Assembly (NCBI GenBank): GCA_038216175.1 | Contig: JBBQQG010000003.1 | Coordinates: 1-64,000, forward strand | DNA from: JBBQQG01 sp038216175 | GTDB lineage: Bacteria; Patescibacteriota; Saccharimonadia; Saccharimonadales; OMJO01 | DNA: 64,000 nt | Reading direction: 5' to 3' | Shown here: positions 48,553 through 57,452 of the stretch, piece by piece | How positions within the stretch are numbered: the stretch's first letter is position 1 | Layout of the letters: the number at the start of each line of letters is the position of its first letter | Notes under the pieces: generated by a model | Databases searched by the model: none | What the model saw: the letters and a program-made list of their open reading frames with translations, nothing else | Told to the model about the DNA's origin: nothing | Made by a program: the position numbers and the translations under genes

Positions 48553-49131
48553 GTGATAAAAGCGATTATTTTTGATTGTTTCGGTGTAATTTATCCAGAT
48601 ACTTTGTCTTTGATTTCTCGGCACTTTAAAGTCCCCGTCGATAAGAAACTAGAAATTAGAAATCTTAGAATACTAAGCGATCAAGGCAATATAAATCGAA
48701 ACGAGTTCTGGGATGGTATAGCTAAAATAGTCGGCAAATCTAGACATGATATTGAAAATGAACTTAATAATTTTAGTGGCGCAGATTGGGAACTTCTTGA
48801 ATATATAAAATTACTAAAAAAATCTTATAAAACCGGAATATTGTCGAATGTTGGTAGCGGTTTCCTTGATCGTATCTTTGATGATAAGCATATTAAACAG
48901 GATTATTTCGATGCCGTTATGGCGAGCGCAGAAATAGGCTATATGAAACCTGAAATAAACGCATATCTAATCTCGGCAAATAGGCTAGCTACCAAACCAG
49001 GTGAGTGCGTTATGATAGATGATCAGAAAAGACACGTTGACGGTGCGATATCAGCCGGTATGAAAGCAATTATCTATCAGAACTTTGACCAGATGAAGCT
49101 GGAACTGGCAAAAACCTTAGCTGTCAGTTGA
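48553..49131 (+). CDS. HAD-superfamily hydrolase (HAD-IA)
   Basis: 192 residues, GTG start. IIFDCFGVIYPD is motif I, GILSNVGS motif II, GYMKPEINAY motif III (Lys) and CVMIDDQKRHVDGA motif IV. It resembles YihX-type sugar-phosphate phosphatases. An extended -10 TGATAGAGT ends seven bases before GTG; AAAGG might act as SD. Confidence 0.87.
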   Translation: MIKAIIFDCFGVIYPDTLSLISRHFKVPVDKKLEIRNLRILSDQGNINRNEFWDGIAKIVGKSRHDIENELNNFSGADWELLEYIKLLKKSYKTGILSNVGSGFLDRIFDDKHIKQDYFDAVMASAEIGYMKPEINAYLISANRLATKPGECVMIDDQKRHVDGAISAGMKAIIYQNFDQMKLELAKTLAVS

Positions 49132-49190
49132 CGTAAGAGTTATAATTAATAGTACTAAGTACAAAACTAATACAAACAAGGATGATAATT

Positions 49191-49376
49191 ATGGCTTTAC
49201 AGCAAATCAGTTTAGATGTTAGGCAAGAGAACTATGATCAGTTCCCGTTAATCGTAGGTGGTCTAGAAAACATGAGTGACTCGCATCTACCTCTCGATCA
49301 CGAAAGGGATGGTTTTATAATTCACGTTCACCCGGCATTAGCATCAAGTGTCGAAATTGTACCGGTAGAGTTTTAA
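49191..49376 (+). CDS. Hypothetical 61-residue protein
   Basis: Starts MALQQISLDVRQENYDQFPL. The ATG at 49191 has AAGGA eleven bases upstream; an ATG at 49182 overlaps that SD. Beta-rich, with a paired VHP...VEIVPVEF end. No membrane segment, no family recognised. Confidence 0.6.
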   Translation: MALQQISLDVRQENYDQFPLIVGGLENMSDSHLPLDHERDGFIIHVHPALASSVEIVPVEF

Positions 49377-49377
49377 T

Positions 49378-49617
49378 TTAATCACCGATTCGTATTAGAA
49401 ACTTCTTTTTTGTATTACATAGTTTTTGTAATTCAAATAACTTAGGCCTTAAACTACCGGCAAGAGCCGCGCTATTAACAATTATTACCACCTGGTTGTC
49501 TTTAACCAGAACCTTGACAGCTATATCATAAGTTTTCAATACAAAATCTTTAATTATCGAAATTTCAGGAGGTTCAGTGAATCTTGTATTTGAAAATAAG
49601 TTACTTATATTATCCAT
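49378..49617 (-). CDS. DUF721/DciA-like protein
   Basis: 79 residues, shorter than normal DciA. KVLVKDNQVVIIVNSAALAGSLRPKLFELQKL matches the core of DUF721 (DciA), a loader of replicative helicase. Small size makes this tentative. TACAAT (49629-49624 minus) ends six bases before the ATG. It is next to the repair and replication genes mutM-holA. Confidence 0.6.
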   Translation of the reverse strand: MDNISNLFSNTRFTEPPEISIIKDFVLKTYDIAVKVLVKDNQVVIIVNSAALAGSLRPKLFELQKLCNTKKKFLIRIGD

Positions 49618-49677
49618 TATTGTATTGTAGCTTAAGCTCGGCAGAGAGTTAGTAATTTTTACACTTTCACTTTAGGT

Positions 49678-49683
49678 TACAAT
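49678..49683 (+). promoter_or_regulatory. -10 box TACAAT for mutM
   Basis: Ends six bases before ATG 49690; leaderless spacing. Confidence 0.55.
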
Positions 49684-49689
49684 AAAGTA

Positions 49690-50565
49690 ATGCCAGAATT
49701 ACCAGAGGTAGAAACAGTTAGAAGAGGCTTACAGTCACGAATTGTAGGCAAATCAATAACGGCTGTAAATTATAATTGGCCTAAAAGTTTTCCTAATTCA
49801 AATGATAATGTCGATAAGTTTTTAATTAATAGTAAAATTCTCGGTGTAACTCGCCGAGCAAAAGTACTGTTAATTGAGCTAGATACTGAATACAGTTTGA
49901 TGATACATTTAAAAATGACAGGGCAGCTAGTCTTTCGATCGAAAGCAGATAATTTTGGAGCCGGTCATCCTTCAGATTCACTGATTGGCGAACTTCCCGA
50001 CAAATCGACTCGTGTAATATTAGATTTTTCAGATGGCAGTATATTATTTTTTAACGATCAAAGAAAGTTTGGGTGGGTACAATTAATACCTACAATTGAA
50101 ATAATCAATGTTGATTTTTTTAAGAAAGTTGGGCCTGAGCCACTAGCTACTGATTTTACTTCAAAAGAGTTTATAACTCGGCTTAAAAGAAAGAAAAACA
50201 GTGCGATTAAAGCTGCGATATTAGATCAAACAGTGATAGCTGGTATTGGCAATATATACGCTGACGAAACCTTGTGGGGAGCAAAAATACACCCATCAAC
50301 TATCGTTTCTAACATCTCACAGAAAAAATTGAATACATTATTTAACGAAATTAGAGTCGTATTGGAGCTAGCTATAGAAAAGGGAGGATCGACTGATAAA
50401 AATTATGTAAATGCCGATGGTAAAAAAGGAAATTATTTAAACTTTGCTCGCGTCTTTCGCCGAGAGGGCCAAGCTTGTCCGCGATGTTCGACACAAATTA
50501 TTAAAATTAGAGTCGCAAATCGAGGAACACACGTATGTCCTAATTGCCAAAAGGTAAAAACATGA
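49690..50565 (+). CDS. mutM: Formamidopyrimidine-DNA glycosylase
   Basis: 291 residues. The catalytic N-terminus PELPEVETVRRGL (Pro2 nucleophile, Glu3), the MIHLKMTGQL region, AGIGNIYADETLW (H2TH) and the C-terminal zinc finger CPRC-x15-CPNC. It removes 8-oxoguanine and Fapy lesions. Its stop overlaps the holA start (ATGA). Confidence 0.97.
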   Translation: MPELPEVETVRRGLQSRIVGKSITAVNYNWPKSFPNSNDNVDKFLINSKILGVTRRAKVLLIELDTEYSLMIHLKMTGQLVFRSKADNFGAGHPSDSLIGELPDKSTRVILDFSDGSILFFNDQRKFGWVQLIPTIEIINVDFFKKVGPEPLATDFTSKEFITRLKRKKNSAIKAAILDQTVIAGIGNIYADETLWGAKIHPSTIVSNISQKKLNTLFNEIRVVLELAIEKGGSTDKNYVNADGKKGNYLNFARVFRREGQACPRCSTQIIKIRVANRGTHVCPNCQKVKT

Positions 50566-51485
50566 TAACCACGTTAGCCGGCTCAAATAGTTTTTTAATT
50601 TCTCAAAATATTATTTCATTAGAGACTGAATTTTTAAAAGACAATGATATTTTTGGACTAGAAAAAATAGATGCCGAATCTTTAACAGTAGATCAGATAC
50701 AGTCGAATATCGAAAGTTTGCCTTTTTTAACAGAAAAAAAATTAGTTATCATAAAGAATCTCGGGCTTAACAAAAAATTCTTAGAAAAATACGAGAGTTT
50801 GATAGAAAAACTTCCACAATCTGTAGATTTAATTTTAATTGAGAATAAACTCGATAAAAGGTCTACTTACTTTAAATATCTTAAGAAGAATACCAGATTC
50901 TTAGACTGTACCGAGCTTGATTCAAGACAATTGCCAGTCTGGCTTATCGAGCAGGCTAAATTAAATGATGCCAGTATTTCCATTTCAGACGCTCGTTACT
51001 TGGTAGAGAGAGTAGCCGGCTCGCAGCTGCTTTTATATAATGAGTTGCAGAAGTTAATAGACTATAAAAAAAATATAAGCCGATCATCAATTGAACTTTT
51101 GACGGAGTTAACTCCAAATAGTACAGTCTTTCAGCTGCTTGATGCAGCATTTGCTTCGAATACCGCTAGGGCACTTAAAATTTACGATGAGCAGAGGAGT
51201 CAAAAGGTTGATCCAATGCTAATTTTAAGCATGATTGTTTGGCAGCTGCATATAGTTGCTTTAATTAAAGCTGCAGGTACTAAGCCAACAAGCGATATAT
51301 CAAACGATACTAATGTTAATTTATTCGTTCTTCAGAAAAGCAGTGCTATAGCCGCAAAACTGACGATGCAAAAGCTAAAAAAACTTATCCGTAAAGTTTC
51401 GATACTAGAATTTAAGATCAAGAGTCTTTCAATAGATACAGATGATGCATTATGTCAGCTGATAATTGATATTTCTAATCTATAA
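50562..51485 (+). CDS. holA: DNA polymerase III delta subunit
   Basis: 307 residues from ATG 50562, which overlaps the mutM TGA; an upstream ATG at 50544 lies within mutM and is less likely. FLISQNIISLETEF, IESLPFLTEKKLVIIKNL and the GSQLLLYNELQKLIDYK segment of the AAA+ lid match the HolA clamp-loader family; HolA opens the beta clamp. Nothing suggests a P-loop, as expected for delta. Confidence 0.88.
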   Translation: MITTLAGSNSFLISQNIISLETEFLKDNDIFGLEKIDAESLTVDQIQSNIESLPFLTEKKLVIIKNLGLNKKFLEKYESLIEKLPQSVDLILIENKLDKRSTYFKYLKKNTRFLDCTELDSRQLPVWLIEQAKLNDASISISDARYLVERVAGSQLLLYNELQKLIDYKKNISRSSIELLTELTPNSTVFQLLDAAFASNTARALKIYDEQRSQKVDPMLILSMIVWQLHIVALIKAAGTKPTSDISNDTNVNLFVLQKSSAIAAKLTMQKLKKLIRKVSILEFKIKSLSIDTDDALCQLIIDISNL

Positions 51486-51488
51486 ATT

Positions 51489-51845
51489 TTATTTTTTTGT
51501 AGTTTTCTTAGCCGGTGCTTTTTTTGTAACTTTTTTTACAGCTACTTTCTTTTTCGGGGCAACCTTCTTAGCAGTGGTTTTTTTAACTGATTTAGTTGAT
51601 TTAGCACCGGCTGCCTTAGCTTTAGCTGCTAATTGACGCTGCTTTCTGGCAACTTTATTCTTATGCATTACTTTTTTCTTGCCGGCCTTATCTAAGGCAC
51701 TTTGTGCTTTTTTATGATTAGCACCTGTAACGGCAGCGTGAAAAAGTTTGATAGCTGCTTTTAGGCTACGCTTTGTTTTTACGTTTCTGGCGGTTGCTTT
51801 TCTTGTAACGCGCACTCGTTTTTTAGCTGATTTAATAATTGGCAT
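51489..51845 (-). CDS. rpsT: 30S ribosomal protein bS20 with Lys/Ala-rich tail
   Basis: 118 residues. Residues 1-85 are bS20 (IIKSAKKRVRVTRKATARN; KTKRSLKAAIKLFH; KKVMHKNKVARKQRQLA). Residues ~86-118 form an extra KK/A/P-rich tail (KKTTAKKVAPKKKVAVKK) like a histone H1 end. It binds 16S rRNA early in 30S assembly. AAGGAA lies upstream of the ATG at 51845. Confidence 0.93.
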   Translation of the reverse strand: MPIIKSAKKRVRVTRKATARNVKTKRSLKAAIKLFHAAVTGANHKKAQSALDKAGKKKVMHKNKVARKQRQLAAKAKAAGAKSTKSVKKTTAKKVAPKKKVAVKKVTKKAPAKKTTKK

Positions 51846-52042
51846 AGCTTAAATTCCTTTTTGCTTATGTTAACTTTAAGTGTCGAGATTGAATATAACC
51901 TATAATTACAACGGTTGTAAAGTGTTTGAGACTATAGACTTGTTTATTTGGTATTAAATCATTCAATAGCCTGTGGAAAGGTAGTGGACAAGCTTGTGCT
52001 TAATATGATAAGCTCACCCCTAGAGGTTTCAAAAAATAAAAA

Positions 52043-53899
52043 ATGGAAAATCAAAAAGTTAAGATAGTTCAGAGTATTAAAGACGCAAGTAACGTCTTAG
52101 TTACTGTTAGTTCTAACCCTTCAGTAGATCAATTATCATCGGCAATCGGGCTGACTCTTATTCTTAATAAAATGGGCAAGCATGCGACTGCAGTATTTAG
52201 TGGGCAAATACCGTCTACTATAGAATTCCTAGAGCCTGATAAAACACTTGAAAAAAACACCGATAGTCTAAGAGATTTTATTATCTCGCTAGACAAGTCA
52301 AAAGCCGATAAGCTACGTTATAAAGTCGAAGATACGATGGTGAAAATATTTATAACACCGTATCGAACGTCAATCGGTCAGTCCGATTTGGATTTTAGCC
52401 AGGGTGATTTTAATGTCGATGCAGTCATCGCACTAGGCGTAAAGCAAAGAGAACAACTAGACGAGGCAATAGTCACTAACGGACGGATACTGCACGATGC
52501 CGTAGTTATATCTTTAAATATTGACGGCTCGAGCGAGCTTGGCACAGAAAACTGGCTCGATTCAAGTGCTAGCAGCTTGTCGGAAATGGTTATGTCGCTT
52601 GTCAGTGAGTTAAATGCAGATGCAATGTTAGATTCTCAGATCGCTACTGCTTTTTTGACCGGTATTGTTGCCGAAACTCAAAGATTTAGCAATGAAAAAA
52701 CATCATCACTAACTATGACGACAAGTGCAAAATTAATGTCTGCAGGTGCAAATCAGCAGTTAATTGCAACAAAACTTAATGAACATCCCAAAGTACAAGA
52801 TAAAAAGGCAGATTTTGATCCACAAAAACTCGATGATCTGGCTTCAGACAAAGCCGAATCAAAAAAGAAAGACGGATCACTTCAAATTGACCACGAAGCT
52901 AAACTAGATAGCCATACAGAAAACGACGATGATAAAAACAACAGCGACAAACCTGAAAATGTAACTATAGATGAATTCGGGGTTCTAAACGACTCGGCAG
53001 AAGAAAATAAGCATCGAAATGCCGCTGTCAGCGAACAAAAATTGTCTGAACCGACAACCAGTTTGCTGACAAGCCCGCCGACTTTAGGGGGTACTCTGAC
53101 TGCCAACAGTCGTCCTGAAAATTTAGATCCAAGTACTGATCCGTTAACTTTGCCCCCTGTAAATAGTCCGCTTTTAACTCATAATAACGGCGATGCTGAA
53201 CTTCCGCCAGAGCAACCGAAAGTAGAAGATATATTGTCGGCTACAGAAAAAAATGAAGATCCCAGATTACCGACGCTTGTGCCAGCTATCAATAATGTAT
53301 CCGACTTAAATATAAAAAGTACAGATTCGCCGGATAATAATGTAAAAACCGGAGATACTACTTACCATGAGGAGAAGCAGACGCTGGCAGATCTTGAAAA
53401 ATATGTAGGCAGTCCGCACTATACTCAGACCGATACAAGCCCGCCCGAAAAACAAGAAGCCGAGTCAGAAGGCTTATCAAGCGAAATTGCACCGGAACGG
53501 GTAGATGCGGCACGTGATGCAGTTAATCAGGCAGTTACCAGTAGTCCACAAAACACTCTAGAGCCGATAGCAGCATTAAATGCAAATCCACTGGGACTTA
53601 ATATTGATCATAAACCAGATTCTGAACCTGTCTCGCCGATAACTGCCGACGATTTAATAGACCTTGCCGACCAGCCGCCAGAGCTCCCTCAGTTAAGTGT
53701 TGACGATAACACTGGTATACCAAAATTTAATCTGCCTTCCAATTTAGTCCCAACCTCAACACCAGTAGATAATACTGCTGGTCCGTCTCAAATAGGATCT
53801 CCTCCGCCAGTACCGCCACCTATGATGCCACCAGGATTTGGCGTATCATCTAACGGAGAGCCAGACCTCGGTCAAAAAATGCCTCCGCCAATTTTGTAG
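52043..53899 (+). CDS. Degenerate DHH-family (NrnA-like) protein with long disordered tail
   Basis: 618 residues. Residues ~15-260 follow the NrnA/DHH phosphoesterase layout (VTVSSNPSVDQLSSAIGLTLIL; FLEPDK; LNIDGSSELGTENWLDSSASSLSEMV). The first motif's Asp residues and the DHH triad are replaced (IDGS at ~157-160), so hydrolysis is unlikely. The ~350-residue tail is Pro/Asp/Ser-rich, ending with a PPPVPPP-like segment. TATGAT lies ~38 bases before the ATG, so this gene has a leader. Confidence 0.75.
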   Translation: MENQKVKIVQSIKDASNVLVTVSSNPSVDQLSSAIGLTLILNKMGKHATAVFSGQIPSTIEFLEPDKTLEKNTDSLRDFIISLDKSKADKLRYKVEDTMVKIFITPYRTSIGQSDLDFSQGDFNVDAVIALGVKQREQLDEAIVTNGRILHDAVVISLNIDGSSELGTENWLDSSASSLSEMVMSLVSELNADAMLDSQIATAFLTGIVAETQRFSNEKTSSLTMTTSAKLMSAGANQQLIATKLNEHPKVQDKKADFDPQKLDDLASDKAESKKKDGSLQIDHEAKLDSHTENDDDKNNSDKPENVTIDEFGVLNDSAEENKHRNAAVSEQKLSEPTTSLLTSPPTLGGTLTANSRPENLDPSTDPLTLPPVNSPLLTHNNGDAELPPEQPKVEDILSATEKNEDPRLPTLVPAINNVSDLNIKSTDSPDNNVKTGDTTYHEEKQTLADLEKYVGSPHYTQTDTSPPEKQEAESEGLSSEIAPERVDAARDAVNQAVTSSPQNTLEPIAALNANPLGLNIDHKPDSEPVSPITADDLIDLADQPPELPQLSVDDNTGIPKFNLPSNLVPTSTPVDNTAGPSQIGSPPPVPPPMMPPGFGVSSNGEPDLGQKMPPPIL

Positions 53900-53934
53900 C
53901 CAACCGGTGTTATTTCCTGTATTTTATAGTAATC

Positions 53935-54633
53935 ATGGACGGAATTTTATTAGTCGATAAGCCAATTGAATGGACAAGTTTTGATGCCGTAAACCGCGTT
54001 CGCAGTATAGTCCAAAATTCTGGCTTAGCTGACAGCTCAAAAAAGAGATTCCCAGTAGGTCACTGCGGAACGCTTGATCCACTGGCATCAGGACTGCTCG
54101 TTCTGCTACTTGGCGACTACACAAAAAAAGCGGCTATGCTAACTATGCTCGATAAAATTTATATTTCTTCGGCAAAACTAGGTCAAACCAGCACTACTGG
54201 GGACGATGAAGGTGAAAAAACGATTGTAAGCGGAAGTATTCCAGGTAGAAATGAACTTGATATGGCAATAAAAAATTTTGAAGGTGATATAGAACAGATT
54301 CCACCTATATATTCGGCAATCAAGATTAATGGCAAACGTGCATATCAGCTAGCGCGGAGCGGTGTAACAGTAGAAATGAAACCACGTAAATCCCATATTG
54401 AATATATAAAACTACTTAAATATGATTACCCGTTGTTTAAAATAGAAACTAAAGTATCAAGCGGAACTTATATTAGAAGCTTAGTTGAAGATATTGGAGC
54501 AAGTCTCGGTACCGGTGCATATATAACCGATTTAAGAAGAACTAAAGTTGGTCGATATGACGTGTCGGACGCAGTAAAAATGCCCAATCTCAGTGCTGAA
54601 ACAGTGTATAACCATCTACTAAAACTTGATTAA
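53935..54633 (+). CDS. truB: tRNA pseudouridine-55 synthase TruB
   Basis: 232 residues. GILLVDKPIEWTSFDAVN, then HCGTLDPLASGLL, which carries the catalytic Asp. SGTYIRSLVEDIGASLGTGAY is the other hallmark. It lacks a PUA domain at the C-terminus and is therefore shorter than the E. coli enzyme. Makes psi55 in the tRNA T-loop. rpsO follows after 31 bases. Confidence 0.95.
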   Translation: MDGILLVDKPIEWTSFDAVNRVRSIVQNSGLADSSKKRFPVGHCGTLDPLASGLLVLLLGDYTKKAAMLTMLDKIYISSAKLGQTSTTGDDEGEKTIVSGSIPGRNELDMAIKNFEGDIEQIPPIYSAIKINGKRAYQLARSGVTVEMKPRKSHIEYIKLLKYDYPLFKIETKVSSGTYIRSLVEDIGASLGTGAYITDLRRTKVGRYDVSDAVKMPNLSAETVYNHLLKLD

Positions 54634-54645
54634 CAGGTTAAACAA

Positions 54646-54654
54646 TGCTATTAT
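54646..54654 (+). promoter_or_regulatory. Extended -10 (TGCTATTAT) for rpsO
   Basis: TG-C-TATTAT ends ten bases before the rpsO ATG at 54665, giving a leader of about three bases. Confidence 0.55.
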
Positions 54655-54664
54655 CTGTCTAAAT

Positions 54665-54931
54665 ATGATAACGAGTGAGAAGAAACAGGCAGTTATTGCC
54701 GAATTAGCTAGCGCGAAGAACGATACTGGATCACCGGCAGTTCAAGTAGGAATTCTGACCAGGAGAATCGAAGAAATAACAGCGCATCTTAAAATCAATA
54801 AGCATGATTTCATGGCTCGTCGTGGGTTGCTACAAATGGTAGGCAATCGTAAGCGATTACTCAAGTACTTAGCTGACAAAGATTCAAAGATGTACCTAGA
54901 AGTAGTAAAAAAACTCGGTCTTCGTAAATAG
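54665..54931 (+). CDS. rpsO: 30S ribosomal protein uS15
   Basis: 88 residues, the standard length (ITSEKKQAVIAELASAK; TGSPAVQVGILTRRIEEITAHL; LLQMVGNRKRLLKYL). A frame extending to 54626 begins inside truB and is rejected because the extended -10 at 54646 lies within it. In many bacteria rpsO is followed by pnp, as here. Confidence 0.97.
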   Translation: MITSEKKQAVIAELASAKNDTGSPAVQVGILTRRIEEITAHLKINKHDFMARRGLLQMVGNRKRLLKYLADKDSKMYLEVVKKLGLRK

Positions 54932-55030
54932 TAATTTGCATAAACTATAGCCCTGCAAATAGTCAATTAGCAGAGTAAGCTTGTGCACATTAAACTAAAG
55001 GTGAGATTATTCGCTGTAGAGACCAGATAT

Positions 55031-55111
55031 ATGGCTTGTCGATTAAATGCACAGGGTCAAGGCTATATATTTGCACCCTGCAGCGTAAGCTCTAGAAAGG
55101 CAATATTTTAA
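55031..55111 (+). CDS. Possible 26-residue upstream ORF before pnp
   Basis: ATG 55031 to TAA 55109-55111, encoding MACRLNAQGQGYIFAPCSVS and six more residues. The stop is three bases before the pnp ATG, so reinitiation is possible. No clear SD; may be chance. Confidence 0.25.
   Translation: MACRLNAQGQGYIFAPCSVSSRKAIF
55048..55082 (+). promoter_or_regulatory. pnp leader hairpin
   Basis: TGCA(CA)GGGT pairs with ACCCTGCA in an 8-bp stem with a 2-base bulge. The ~180-base leader between rpsO and pnp is long for this window. In E. coli the pnp leader hairpin is cut by RNase III and mediates autoregulation; a similar role here is inference. Confidence 0.35.
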
Positions 55112-55114
55112 TAT

Positions 55115-57250
55115 ATGGGACAAACGATAAACCCATTAGGGAAAAAAATAATAAGCGTAACTGCCGACTTTTGCGGACGCCCGTTAACGCTAGAGGTAAA
55201 CCGAGTTGGTTTTAGAACAAGCGCGGTAGTTATGGCCACTTACGGCGATACAGTTGTATTGGGTACGGCTATGATAAGCAATTCAGCCGTACACGGCTTC
55301 GATTATTTTCCGTTAAGTGTTGATTATGAAGAAAAAATGTATGCCGCTGGTAAAATTAGCGGCAGCCGATTTATTAAGAGAGAAGGTCGCCCTAGTGATG
55401 ATGCTATTTTAATCGGTAGGTTAATAGATAGACCGATAAGACCATTATGGCCGAAAGGCTACCGCAACGAAGTACAGGGCGTAGCTACCGTTTTAAGCTT
55501 AGATCCAGATTTTAGGCCTGATGCCGTTGCTATGATCGCATTAAGCGCTGCCTTTATGCTGACTGGTGCGCCTTTTGAAGGTCCAGTTGCCGGAGTTCGG
55601 GTAGGCTACGATAACGGAAAATTGACAGCATTCGCTTCGCCGGAACAGTTGAAAAACGGTGGACTTGATTTAGTAGTCGCTGGAACAGAAGCTGGAATCA
55701 TGATGGTTGAAGCAGGTGCCGACGAAGTAAGCGAAGAAAAAATAGTCGAAGCGCTTGAATTTGCACAAACTGCAATTCAACCTGCTATAAAGCTTCAGCA
55801 TGAATTGGTCAAAAAAGTCGGTGTTACTGCTCAGCAATACGAACTAAATCTGCCTAGCGTCGATATCCAAAAAGAGGTAGACGGCTATCTTAAAGGTAAG
55901 CTGGGTAAGAATATACGAACTAATTATCCGGACAGACACGAAAAAATGCATGAAATCAGAAAAGATTTAATGGCTCATTTTGAAGAAAAACTTGGTGAAG
56001 AGTTTAGCAGTCTTAAGCGTGAATACGAAGATGCATTCGCCAACGTAGTTAATTATGACGTCAGAAAAGGCATTATAGAGGAAAATACGAGGCCAGATGG
56101 ACGTAAGCTTAATGAAGTCAGGCAACTTTCTAGTGAAGTTGGAATTTTACCGCGAGTTCACGGCTCAAGCTTATTTACGAGAGGTATGACACAAGCTCTA
56201 AACATCGTGACTTTGGCTCCGTTATCATACGCCCAGATGGTAGATACTATGGAAAGAGAAGGCGAAAGGCGTTATATGCATCACTATAATGCACCCGGCT
56301 ATACTGTTGGTGAGATAAAGCGCCTTGGCAGCCCCGGCCGAAGAGAAATCGGACATGGCTTTTTAGCAGAACGGGCGCTGAGTTCAGTACTGCCTGCTGA
56401 AGCCGATTTTCCATACACCATAAGAAGTGTTACAGAAATTATGAGCCAGCACGGATCTACTTCTATGGCAGCCACCTGTTCCAGCTGTTTGGCATTAATG
56501 GATGCCGGTGTGCCAATAAAACGTCCGGTCAGTGGGATAGCTATGGGACTAATGAAAGACAAAGACAAAATATTTATCTTAACCGATATTGCCGATGCTG
56601 AAGATTTTGCCGGAGATATGGACTTTAAAGTTGCCGGCACTGAACAAGGTATTACAGCTCTTCAAATGGATATGAAAGTCCACGGTCTTAGTGTCGACGT
56701 CTTAAAAAAGGCGCTTGACGAGGGCAAAATTGGCCGAGCCCATATACTTAGTAGCATGCTTCAAACTTTAGCCGAGCCCAGAAAAGAGATGAGCAAGTAT
56801 GCACCTAGAGTTGAATCGATAACAATCAATCCTGACAAGATTAGGGAAGTAATCGGTAAGGGTGGAGAAATGATAAATAAGATCATTGCCGACACTGGTG
56901 CCGAAATAGACATTAAAGAAGACGGGACTGTATTTATTTCTAGTCCAAATAAAGTATCGATCGATGGCGCCAAACAGTGGATTAGAAATATTACCGACGA
57001 TCCTGAAATTGGCAAGATATATGAAAACTGCCGGGTTGTCAGCGTATTAGATTTTGGCGCGTTTGTCGAAATACTCCCAGGCAAGGAAGGCTTAGTGCAT
57101 GTCAGTGAGCTTAGCGAAGAAAGAGTCAATAAACCTAGTGATGTCGTAAAAGAAGGCGATAAAGTTACAGTCAAGCTTGTCGCGATCGACGACCGGGGCA
57201 GGCTCCAGTTAAGTATCAAAGCAGCAAATAGGGAAAAAAAGGATGTCTAA
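55115..57250 (+). CDS. pnp: Polynucleotide phosphorylase
   Basis: 711 residues, complete: two RNase PH domains (residues ~15-230 and ~330-550) linked by a helical domain, then KH (INPDKIREVIGKGGEMINKII) and S1 (CRVVSVLDFGAFVEILPGKEGLVHVSEL) domains. It phosphorolyses RNA 3' to 5'. Works with RNase J and Orn, both also in this window. The next small membrane gene overlaps its stop. Confidence 0.98.
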   Translation: MGQTINPLGKKIISVTADFCGRPLTLEVNRVGFRTSAVVMATYGDTVVLGTAMISNSAVHGFDYFPLSVDYEEKMYAAGKISGSRFIKREGRPSDDAILIGRLIDRPIRPLWPKGYRNEVQGVATVLSLDPDFRPDAVAMIALSAAFMLTGAPFEGPVAGVRVGYDNGKLTAFASPEQLKNGGLDLVVAGTEAGIMMVEAGADEVSEEKIVEALEFAQTAIQPAIKLQHELVKKVGVTAQQYELNLPSVDIQKEVDGYLKGKLGKNIRTNYPDRHEKMHEIRKDLMAHFEEKLGEEFSSLKREYEDAFANVVNYDVRKGIIEENTRPDGRKLNEVRQLSSEVGILPRVHGSSLFTRGMTQALNIVTLAPLSYAQMVDTMEREGERRYMHHYNAPGYTVGEIKRLGSPGRREIGHGFLAERALSSVLPAEADFPYTIRSVTEIMSQHGSTSMAATCSSCLALMDAGVPIKRPVSGIAMGLMKDKDKIFILTDIADAEDFAGDMDFKVAGTEQGITALQMDMKVHGLSVDVLKKALDEGKIGRAHILSSMLQTLAEPRKEMSKYAPRVESITINPDKIREVIGKGGEMINKIIADTGAEIDIKEDGTVFISSPNKVSIDGAKQWIRNITDDPEIGKIYENCRVVSVLDFGAFVEILPGKEGLVHVSELSEERVNKPSDVVKEGDKVTVKLVAIDDRGRLQLSIKAANREKKDV

Positions 57251-57452
57251 GCTATATAGCGAAGTTGCTAAAAAACCACTGACAATGATTGCATTTAGTA
57301 TAATCGGGTTTCTTCTTGCCTACTTGCTTTTTACCAGGGCAGTCGATACAGGAAGTTTGGGACAGTATGGGCTAATGATTTTAATAGCCGGAATGAGCAT
57401 ATACTTAATTGTAAAGGCAATCCGAATGCGGAATAATGGCAGTAAAGTCTAA
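57243..57452 (+). CDS. 69-residue two-helix membrane protein
   Basis: MSKLYSEVAKKPLTMIAFSI followed by two helices (~13-31, 41-60) and a basic end. ATG overlaps the pnp end by eight bases and its stop overlaps the UDG start by 17 bases, so all three are translationally coupled. Family unknown. Confidence 0.75.
   Translation: MSKLYSEVAKKPLTMIAFSIIGFLLAYLLFTRAVDTGSLGQYGLMILIAGMSIYLIVKAIRMRNNGSKV

Noticed and set aside
54626..54664. Longer N-terminus for rpsO
   Set aside because: uS15 has a standard 88-residue length from 54665 and the extended -10 box lies in the extension.
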